From the NCBI GenBank assembly GCA_003833135.1, contig QZLH01000862.1, forward strand, positions 24,669 through 46,576: a stretch of 21,908 nt of DNA, in the 5' to 3' direction. The notes under the pieces are model-generated. The model was not told where the DNA came from, ran no database searches, and saw only the letters and a program-made list of their open reading frames with translations. This DNA is from Oehlia diaphana (taxonomy: Eukaryota > Glomeromycota > Glomeromycetes > Glomerales > Glomeraceae). Positions 10,086 to 21,908 of the stretch are shown here, one piece after another (positions within the stretch are counted from its first letter, which is position 1; every line of letters starts with the position of its first letter). The translations under genes were made by a program, and so were the position numbers.

Positions 10086-11631
10086 TTACATAGAAAGAGG
10101 CCTCTCTTGCATCCCAATGTTATTTCTGATCGTGGTCTTATTATTTATTGAGACTTCTGAGGAAGCGGATTTAGGAGAAATCGGAGAACTCGATTGAGCT
10201 TTTTTGTTCTTAAAAGAAAGGCTAATTGAAGCTGTTGATCAAATTATCATTCACGGAATTAGTTAATTACGTTAAATTATTAACTTTTACTAAAAATAGA
10301 TAAACAATTACCCAAGCCGCTAGCAACACTATTCTTTTTCTTCCCTCTATTCTCCCAACTCTTGCTTTGACTACTCCCACCATCACGAAGTTTCTGTGCA
10401 TGACCAACTAAGCGTTCAATCATTCGGTTGTATGTTTCTGAATCCATCATTGTTTGCTCGCGTTGATCCAGCCAATATGTAAGAATATCCGAGGTTTGAC
10501 GCGACAATGAAAGTATTTGTGATTTAAGAGTAAATAATTGAGTTGTTGTATATTCCTGTAGAGTTTCTTCTGATATTGAACATAGCGACTTAGCCAATTC
10601 AACATCAATTTGTTTTGGTATCTCGGAGTGCGACGATGTATTATTTGGTTTAGAAAGATTTCCATATGAAGAGCTGGAAAGATTGTTATTTGATGAAGGT
10701 GTTGTGGACCTACTAACAGGTGCTGAGGACGAACACGTTGCTGATTTCGAAGCGGGTCGTAATGGTTGTGGAGATAACATTGACGGAATCGATATCATTG
10801 TATTTGTATTGGCTGGCACTTTTATCTATAAGTTAATTAAATATACAATTACTATTTGACATCCTAAAGATTTCTTATACGATAATTAACAAACCTCTTC
10901 TACAACATCAATTCCCAAAGAAGCGTAAAATTCTCTTCTTATTTTGGATCTTTTCCACTGAAAAGGATTTTCAGTTGTCTCATAAGATATTTGTCGCCAT
11001 ATTTCTAAACTAAATCACAAAAAATAAAAATATTTAAATCTATAAAATATAAATCCCTTCGTTTTCCTTGAAAATTAATAAATTTAAAGTGTAAAAAAAC
11101 TAACCTTCCAGGTGTATTTAATATGGCTTCTAATCCAGTATAATCATCGGAATAGATTTCTTTTATATTTGTTGAAGATATATCGTCATTTGATCGAAAT
11201 ACTTTATCCAATACACTTGATAAATTTTCAATATCCACTTGAGGCTAATTATTTAAAAAAAAATAAACGATGAATGAAATGATCTACTTCGATTATGCTA
11301 GTGAAGAGATAATTAACATGTTTAAACTTACTAATTTTGTTTCAGTTGAAACATTCGAAAGCTGTATACCAAAATTATTACTTAAATTATTTTCTTGAAA
11401 ATTCCCTAATTTTTCAAATGAATCACTACTTTCTGTAAAATCTGCAAAATCATCAAAATCGTCAATTTTATGCCCTTTCTCTATTGTTTCTTGAAAAGTT
11501 TCTAAATCGCTCCCATTAGCAAAGTCTGTAAATTCCTCGAAATCGTCGAAATTATCAGGAAAACTTCCAGCTAATACTTCTCTAAACTCCGATTCATTAT
11601 TATTGTTTTCAAAATTTATTTTAGTTTCCAT
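10086..11631 (-). CDS. Laa2/aftiphilin-like clathrin-adaptor accessory protein (putative)
   Basis: Minus-strand exons are 11332-11631, 11105-11244, 10895-11009, 10312-10825 and 10086-10231. Introns are 87, 95, 69 and 80 nt, all GT-AG, and the spliced frame is 404 aa. The N-terminal 75 residues carry repeated acidic-phenylalanine motifs (FDDFEEFTDF and DDFDDFADF), the kind that bind clathrin-adaptor ear domains. Residues about 147-185 hold a conserved block (IWRQISYE, NPFQWKRSKIRREFYASLG). A Ser/Pro/Asn-rich linker follows. A helical domain at about 258-332 ends with DSETYNRMIERLVGHAQKL. The C-terminus is basic and Ser-rich. This order recalls the fungal YBL010C/Laa2 family, which links Laa1 to AP-1 at the trans-Golgi/endosome; that assignment is from memory of the family. 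The gene is divergent from cullin-1. Confidence 0.72.
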
Positions 11632-12064
11632 TTTTCAGTTAGAATACGAAATCCTATAGCTCTGTATTTACTAGTAATAATTTTTAATCACGTGCACGAA
11701 TTTTTTGAGTCATGATTATTTTAAGTTCGTAATGTCGCAGTCCGTCATATTGATAAATCATTCGGACTTCGGAGTTTGCTTGTGCTACGTAAGGAAGAAA
11801 TCAGGTTTTTATATAATTTGCTAAAAGAGCCCAATTTTTTTAAAAAGATAGCTTTGGGTTTCTACTTTGTAGTGTTATTTATTCACTTGCAGAGCAGTTT
11901 TTATCTACTCATATTAAAGAGACTCTTTCAGGTTATTTTACTTGGCTTCTCTTAACTCACACCTCGATCACTTGCAATAATTTTTATAAGGTAATAAAAA
12001 TAATATATAAAACTGCGGCGAAATTTAAACGCGCATTCTCATTTCAGTAAAATCCTTAGCAGCA
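11632..12064. promoter_or_regulatory. Shared divergent promoter with CACGTG box
   Basis: These 433 bp separate the start codons of two divergent genes, so they must hold both core promoters. CACGTG, a palindromic E-box/bHLH site, is at 11689-11694, about 58 bp upstream of the minus-strand start. There is no obvious TATA box in a classical position for either gene. G+C is higher than in the flanking spacers. Confidence 0.5.
11991..12047 (+). other. Possible 5'-UTR intron of the cullin gene
   Basis: AAG|GTAATA at 11991 and a pyrimidine-rich acceptor CTCATTTCAG ending at 12047 would define a 57-nt intron ending 17 nt before the cullin ATG. Both sites fit the splice pattern of the downstream introns, but nothing in the coding frame tests it. 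Confidence 0.3.
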
Positions 12065-15841
<3,777 letters not shown>

Positions 15842-16203
15842 TTTTTAGTTAATTCGTTTATCATTACTATTAATTTTTTTCAGACAAATTTTATCATAGT
15901 GTATAATTTATCGGAATCTGCGTTAGATATTGTTGATAATAATTGCCATAGCTAAAATCGAGTCTTGGTAATAAAAGCTTGACATGTTTTACTATAATGA
16001 ACTAGCAGTAGTTTTGAAATTGTATAAACTTGGTGGTTTACTTCTCTTATGTTGATTATATACAATGATTCAGTCAAAAAAATAGAAGTATTAAGCCTAA
16101 ATTTTATGAACAATTTTATTTTTTTATTTTTTTTAACCCATTTTTCCTTATATTTAAAAAAATTCTTATATTTTCTTTATATATGTACTTATCTTGTAAT
16201 AAA
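15842..16203 (+). other. Cullin 3' region with candidate poly(A) signals
   Basis: AT-rich sequence after the cullin stop. AATAAA occurs at 15970-15975 (about 130 nt after the stop) and at 16198-16203. The first is the more usual distance for a compact fungal 3' UTR. No other gene is seen. Confidence 0.45.
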
Positions 16204-18689
16204 CATATCAAAATAGTTATTTTTTTTTTTTTTTTATATTGGTCACGTGATATAATTTGTATAACCGTATTTTTAATTAAATGATTATATATAAAAGTTT
16301 AAAAAATCAATTTATTTTATAAATATTTTACCTTTTTTTTATATATTTAATAGGATTCTAAAAATCTTTTATCTATATTAGATAAAATAAAGGTTTAGAT
16401 ATAAAGGCTATGCAAACTTAATTTTTTGGTTTATAACATATATAACATAGCAATTTTAAAAATAATTTGGCAACCTAGTTTTAATATTTTGTTTCAAAAA
16501 ATTCATATATAAAATTCATATGAAATTTTTTTTTAACTTTTAAAAAATCTTACCTAGTATAATTATAATATAAAAATTTTTTTTTGAAATCATATAAGAA
16601 CTGAAAAATTAAGTTTATATAGTTTAGCTAAAAAATATAAAATATAAAGTAAATTCAATATTTTTTCAATTTAAAATATTACTATATGAACTTTTATTAA
16701 ACTAAAAGTAAAATTATAAGTAAAAATATAAATTATATTAATTTTACTAGTTACCTACTGCTATCACTTAGATCTATTAAAAGCTTTTCTTATATTTGTT
16801 TAGTTTACTATATTACTAAAGTACTTTTTTCATTAATTTAATTAAATAAAGTATTAATTAAATTAAATATAAGAGGATCACTTACCTTAATTATAAATAT
16901 AACTAAAAATTTTCTTTTTTTTTATAGTAAAAAAAATTAAAGAACTGATAAGTTTTTAATTAAAAAAAAAAGTGTTGTTTTATTTATTTATTCTGAAATA
17001 TATAAGTTAACTATTTATAAATTATTATTAAAAGATTTCTTTTTTACTTAAAAAAAGGTTAAAGAACTGATAAGTTTTTAATTAAAAGAAAAAGTATTAT
17101 TTTATTTATTTATTTCAAAATATAAATAATAGAATAAAAGTTAAAAAACTTTATTTTAAGGGTAGGATGTATATCAATCATTTTTATTAGTAAATTATTA
17201 TCTAAAAAGTAACATGATTTTTTGCACAAGAAAAAAAAATCTTTTTGTAATTAAAAACTTTTACAACTTTGCTAAATATTTAATAAAAATATTTATTATT
17301 ATTAACCTATTACAAGAAAAATTTATAATATTTAATAGTTTTTATGTTTAAAATAATAAAATATAGAATAGTAGTGTTCATATGAGTTGAGTTTTTTTGC
17401 ATAAATGAAACTATATTTATAAAATGTAAAATAACATGTTAACCGTTTAAAAAAATATTATTTTATTATATATATATAATACATTTAAAAACTTTGCTTA
17501 TCAAGACATTATATATAAAGTACTATTATGTTAATATAATATATATTTTATATTGAAATAATGGAATCTAATTATTTTGACTATTTTTTATCTTTCTGAT
17601 ATTCAATTTTTTTGTTTTGTTAATAAGAATAGCATTTTTTTGGTTAGTATAATTTCTCATAATTTCTATAATTTCTTATAATTTCACAGAAATTATGGTA
17701 AATCTCATTTGTTTATATTATTGTTACATACAGAAAATTTGCTACATAATTTATATTGAAATGCTATTTACACACTCTTCTTTTAATATTATACTAAAAC
17801 TATATATTTAGATAATTTAATCATTCTAAATCAATAATTGCATAATCTTTCTAGATTCTTTTATACTGTTTTAAGTATATATAATATATATATTTTTTTA
17901 AATGCATTTTCTTATTTAGTTTTAAGTATATAAAAATTATATATAATTTTCTCTCTATATGTACACTTTTTTTAAATACTTATTTTTTCAAATTTTTAAT
18001 ATAATTTTAAGAGGAATGCATTTAGAAAAAGTTGATTGTATAACTGAATATAATTAAATTAAATATATCTAAATATACTTAATTTTATTTCTAAAGTAAT
18101 ACAATTTGTGAGTTTATTAATTATATGTAAAAATACAAAAGTACCTATTATATCCAAACCAGTTTTCTATTCATAAGATTGCTGCTATGTTCTACTATCA
18201 TCTTATAAAAGTCACCTATATCCTTTAATAGTAGCTATTGAATTATATAGGATTATTATATTATAAAAGGATTAAGTATATATTTTTACTACCTTTTAGA
18301 TAAAAAAAAAAGAAAAGTTGTGTTATTTTTATATATTTTTGTATTATTATCTATATATTAAAAATCATTGTCGGTATCATGTGGCATAATGTTTAGACTA
18401 TCTGTATAAATAAACTTTGAATTATGTAACACATTTTTCATTGATTGAAATATCAGTTTAAGAAAAGAAATTTTGTTACTTGAAAAAATTCAAGTTTTAG
18501 GTTATACAAAAATCCAAATATGGAAATTAATTTGCTGATCACTTATAGTAGCCGTCAAAAGAAATGCAACACCATAATTAAGGATGAGTCCGCAAATGAT
18601 TTTCAAATTCTGCAATATTGCGGATTTTGGAGTTGAATTGCGGTTAGTAGTCCGCAATTCTGCAATTCAGTTTTGGCATTTTTTTACAT
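16204..18689. other. AT-rich spacer, no gene
   Basis: About 2.5 kb without a gene. It contains a CACGTGATA word at 16244 and the direct duplication listed separately. A patch near 18550-18590 (AGCCGTCAAAAGAAATGCAA) is less AT-rich and could be one end of another dispersed element. At 18587-18660 the words CCGCAA, TTGCGG and GCAATTCTGCAATTC recur in both orientations, giving a short irregular repeat just before the tandem array. Confidence 0.5.
16911..17150. repeat. Direct duplication, period about 122 bp
   Basis: AAAGAACTGATAAGTTTTTA occurs at 16939 and again at 17061. Around it, a T-rich prefix, a run of A after TTTTAATTAAAA, and TTATTTTATTTATTTATT-like tails recur in the same order. This is a two-copy direct repeat with small indels and no coding content. 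Confidence 0.6.
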
Positions 18690-19134
18690 ACAAAAAACAC
18701 CAGAACTAATAGTTTTTTATACAAAAATGCTGGAACTATTGCTTCCAGCATATTTTTTTAATTTTTTTTAATAAAAACGCTGGAACTATGGGTTCCGGCG
18801 TTTTCTTTTAATTATTTTATATAAAAACACCAGAACTATAAGTTCCGGCATTTTCTTAATTTATTTATATAAAAACACCAGAACTATAGGTTCTGGTATT
18901 TTCTTTTAATTTATTTTATATAAAAACGCCAGAACTATAAGTTCCAGCATTTTCTTTTAATTTTTTTTTAATTAAAACGCCGAAACTATGAGTTCTGGCA
19001 TTTTTTTTTAATTTATTTTATATAAAAACGCCAGAACTATAGGTTTTTTTTTAATTTTTTTTATGTAAAAACGCCAGAACTATAGGTTCTGGCATTTTCT
19101 TTTAAATTTTTTTTATATAAAAATGCCAGAACTA
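18690..19134. repeat. Tandem array of ~50-bp palindrome-centred units
   Basis: Ten units start at about 18700, 18730, 18780, 18830, 18878, 18929, 18980, 19031, 19074 and 19126; the usual period is 48-52 bp. Each unit has an AT-rich linker (TTTTCTTTTAATTTATTTTA and TATAAAAAC) and a core close to GCCAGAACTATAGGTTCTGG, an imperfect palindrome able to form a hairpin. Two units (18730 and 18780) have the arm as GCTGGAAC. The unit at 19031 lost its right half-palindrome. The unit at 19126 is split by the transposon, and its other half (AAGTTCT) resumes at 21902. The array continues beyond the window edge by an unknown length. Confidence 0.9.
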
Positions 19135-19160
19135 TGGTGCGTAACACCTAAAGTCATCAA
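19135..19160 (+). repeat. Left terminal inverted repeat
   Basis: Begins TGGTGCGTAACACCTAAAGT and ends CATCAA. It differs from the right repeat only at the seventh base (G here, A there). The first 15 bases contain an internal small palindrome, GGTGCGTAACACC. Confidence 0.95.
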
Positions 19161-19282
19161 CAGTCTGAAATTTCAAAATGACGATTATCAAGTGATTTAT
19201 CATGTGTAACAATTTTTATTTGATAAGATTAGCTTATACAAATGAATTTTTGTTAATTTCGTTACATAAAAAAAAATCAAAT

Positions 19283-21543
19283 TTATTCGTTTGTAAATTT
19301 ATTTAACACTTCCAGAACACTCTCTGGAATTCTTCTGTGAGATTTATATTTTTTTATAGCATACTCCACCAATTTTCCATCAATACCTTTTCTATATATA
19401 AAGGTCCATATAAGATATAATGCCAACATTTTCTTGAGAACTTTCTAATAGTTGTTAAGTTTACCGAATTAAGACTTTCGGGAATAATTTTTTGTAATCC
19501 CTCCCATGAATAATCACAATTTTCACGCGAATATCTTTTAGCAGCACCCCAATACCTCTCAATGAAGTTTAATTCGCAGTGAAATTTAGGGAAAAAAATG
19601 CATTTATGTCCTGCATTTTCAATTAATTCTTCAATAGTGCCTTTTTGAGCAATAAAATCTGGTTCTAAAGATATTACCCGACATGCACAACAGGTAATTC
19701 TTGAAATGTCTTGAATCTTTTCTTTGCATTCTTTGCAGTCTAATATTAATCCTCCAGGTGGCCATTTTCCACGCTCTATTAATACTTGTTTAATTCCCTT
19801 AGGTTTATCACGAAGTTTCTCATCATGATATGTTATTGGAAACACCATTGATTGTAATTGGTTATTTGGTCCAAAGTAAGTATTCCGCATAACTGGTTGT
19901 TTACCACCTGGGTTTAGGTTCATTCAGCTTGCAACTAAAGCATCTTTGCTAAAAGCAGCATGATTGGAACTATTATCAAAAGCAAACACAGCTATACAGT
20001 TTGGATATAAAGCTTCAAAAATAGGGATTGCTTTACATTCAATTTGTTCAAAAAGATGTTCTGCTGTCCAATAACCCTCTTGATTTATACCAGGTTTTAA
20101 AAAATATCATGCTTCTTCAGGTACATAGGGATGCTTTTCTATATCAGCTTGTTTCAAACGTAAACATCTATCAATCTCAGTTAGAAACTCGCTTACCATT
20201 ATAGATCTCCTGTTTCCTTTTTTTCGAAGTGACATCTCACTATTTTTAGTCCATAATCCACGTTTTCCATCATTTGAATAAAAAATACATTCATCATGAA
20301 CCACAAGAACTCTTTCTTTTTCTCCTTCAGGTAAGTTAGGATGTATCTGATCCATAAATTCACCTTCATATTTGGACATATATTTCTCATGATTAAATAT
20401 TTTTTCTAGAAATTCTTTTCAGTATTGTAAAACGTCTTCTCTTTCATGTCCATCATAGTAAATTTCACGACGGTATTGTTGAAATGAGTAACCAAGAACC
20501 TTAAACCCTTTATTTTTATATAATCAACAAAATTTATTTATATTAATTAATATAATACTTGCATATTAAGTCTTAGAATACTTACATCTTATTGCAGTCA
20601 TTATAGTAATAGATTTTTCTTTAGCAATTACAATAGCAGGAAATAATTCATTTTTAACAAATTTTTTAAATGTAGCTGGTGTAGTATTGAAGTTTTGTTT
20701 TCGAATCCAAATAAGACATCTTTTTGCAACATCTTCATCATCAATTACTCTGATCGTTTTTTGATGTTTTCTGCATTTAGATTCTGGAAGTTTATTATTA
20801 AGTAACCAATACTTTGTAAAGTATCGAATTTTTCGTGCCTTCCATACACCACCATCAATATAAATTTTTTGAACAACCGTCAAACTAATATCCACTTTTC
20901 CACGTCCATTATTATTATTTAACAAGGTAAGATATTCAAATATTGCTCTTTTATAATTGTATTCAATAACTGATAATTGATTATGTCATTTTTCTAACTG
21001 TTCTTTTAAATCTTTTATTTTTTCAGTTATTTGGTAATTACATTGACAAACAATTTCACTTTCTGAGTCACTTGAATTCGTATCACTTAAAATATCATTT
21101 AATGTATCTTGATTAGACAATTGTAAATCGGTAGCTTGGGTGTCACTGTTTTTAAAAAAATTTGTAATTTTTTTTGTGCCAGCTGCTGCTTTAGTTAATG
21201 AACCACTAGGACCATATTTATCATAATATGTTGACTTCAGTGTTTTACCTATCTTATATGGTCCTCGTTTTATTTTTTCTAAATGATTATCATCTTTCTA
21301 TACTAAACCACAATTTTTTATTCTTTGATAAATCCTAAGTTCAGCTTCCATATCCTCTAGATCATCCCATTCACTATCATCATCATCACTCCAATCTTCA
21401 TTAAAGAATTCTTCAACTGACACATCATTATTGTTATCATCAATTAATTGCTGACTATCCTTATTTACTTTTTTATCAAATTTACCATCTATTGTGCATG
21501 TTTGCTCCTTTAATTTTCTTTTTTGTTTGGAAAGAAGCAGCAT
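19283..21543 (-). pseudogene. Broken DDE transposase of the TA-inserting transposon
   Basis: From ATG at 21541-21543 one frame runs to about 19380, interrupted by TAG (21298-21300) and TGA (20986-20988, 20419-20421, 20107-20109, 19924-19926). A 78-nt intron (20508-20585, donor GTAAGTAT, acceptor AAATAAAG) removes TAA and TGA and joins AIR to WFKVLGYSF. Near 19380-19430 a small indel shifts the frame; the sequence then continues as YRKGIDGKLVEYAIKKYKSH and onward to a stop at 19283, about 727 codons in all. The N-terminus is acidic and lysine-rich (DWSDDDDSEWDDLEDMEAEL), followed by STYYDKYGPSGSLTKAA. The catalytic triad is present: D in VVHDECIF (20293-20295), D in FAFDNSSNHAAF (19975-19977), E in HCELNFIERYW (19558-19560). 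Between the last two is an insert with LDCKECKE and TCCACR. Several TGAs sit where Arg (CGA) is plausible. This copy cannot make full-length enzyme. Confidence 0.88.
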
Positions 21544-21872
21544 TTGCAATTTTTTATTGTCAAAAAAAAAAAAAAATTTTAAACAATATTTTATAGTGAT
21601 TGATTGTTGTCACGTGATAATATCTTGCATTTTTATTGGTTGATTTGTAAATTTACCTCTGTAAAAACCTCTGCAAAATTAGTCTGAATCTAGCCAACTA
21701 ATATTAATGTATTATATTTTTAAGTACTAATAACTTCCTAAATAATTAAGTTAATCAAAAATGTAAGCCGATTTTCTGAAAGAGTATAACATAAACTATA
21801 TAAAAATCGGATTAATTATTTAATAATATGCAAATTAAAAAATTAGATACATTTTAATTTTATGCTAAATTT

Positions 21873-21898
21873 TTGATGACTTTAGGTGTTATGCACCA
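21873..21898 (-). repeat. Right terminal inverted repeat
   Basis: Read on the minus strand it begins TGGTGCATAACACCTAAAGT and ends CATCAA. It is followed by TA and the second half of the interrupted array unit. Confidence 0.95.
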
Positions 21899-21908
21899 TA
21901 TAAGTTCT
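21899..21908. repeat. Resumption of the tandem array after the transposon
   Basis: TATAAGTTCT completes the half-unit left at 19126-19134. The first TA is the duplicated target; the array presumably continues past the window. Confidence 0.85.

Larger units (their letters stand above)
19135..21898 (-). mobile_element. 2,764-bp DNA transposon with 26-bp TIRs and TA target duplication
   Basis: The ends are 26-bp terminal inverted repeats matching at 25 of 26 positions, and TA lies outside each end (19133-19134 and 21899-21900). Removing the element and one TA restores an unbroken array unit, GCCAGAACTATAAGTTCT, which directly proves the insertion site. The interior carries one minus-strand transposase frame (broken). 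Short non-coding margins follow: 122 bp on the left and about 330 bp on the right, the latter with a T-run and CACGTGATA at 21611 that could be promoter sequence. TA duplication and a DDE transposase with an ELNFIERYW motif place it in the broad Tc1/mariner-IS630 group. Confidence 0.92.

Noticed and set aside
19924..20988. TGA read as an amino acid (recoding) in the transposase
   Set aside because: The host genes here use TGA as a stop (the zinc-finger gene ends in TGA), and a TAG also interrupts the frame, so ordinary inactivation is simpler.

Overview
This looks like nuclear DNA of a very AT-rich, intron-rich fungus. The best guess is an arbuscular mycorrhizal fungus of the Rhizophagus type (Glomeromycotina). 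The reasons are many short GT-AG introns (mostly 55-120 nt), extremely AT-rich spacers, dense small inverted-repeat elements, and a fungal-type transposase family I associate with such genomes. No database search was possible, so the species is an inference.

Layout. Positions 1-7490 hold no convincing gene. They carry at least five families of non-autonomous foldback (MITE-like) elements, two of them present twice. Next comes a compact genic island at 7891-15841 with three genes. The first is a C2H2 zinc-finger, Q-rich, coiled-coil transcription factor (+, two exons, 566 aa). The second is a 404-aa protein with acidic-phenylalanine motifs and a C-terminal helical domain (-, five exons), resembling the fungal Laa2/aftiphilin-like clathrin-adaptor accessory family. 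The third is a complete cullin-1 orthologue (+, 18 exons, 770 aa). The first two genes converge. The second and third are divergent across a 433-bp shared promoter containing a CACGTG box. From 16200 to 18690 the DNA is again AT-rich and gene-free, with one 122-bp direct duplication. Positions 18690-19134 are a tandem array of about ten ~50-bp units, each centred on a palindrome. A 2,764-bp DNA transposon (19135-21898) with 26-bp terminal inverted repeats is inserted in the last visible unit, duplicating TA; the interrupted unit resumes at 21901.

The transposon's single long reading frame stays in one frame for about 2.1 kb, apart from a 78-nt intron. It is broken by four in-frame TGA codons and one TAG, all explainable by C-to-T (or G-to-A) transitions, plus one frameshift near the C-terminus. 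The same transition bias separates the two copies of one MITE family, which suggests that cytosine deamination shapes repeat decay here.

The three cellular genes act in unrelated processes: transcription, clathrin-coated vesicle traffic (if the family call is right), and SCF ubiquitin ligation. I see no operon-like functional unit. I did not find a convincing new multi-gene system. The most unusual items are the transposon-in-satellite insertion, the long spacing between the transposase catalytic residues, and the foldback elements.
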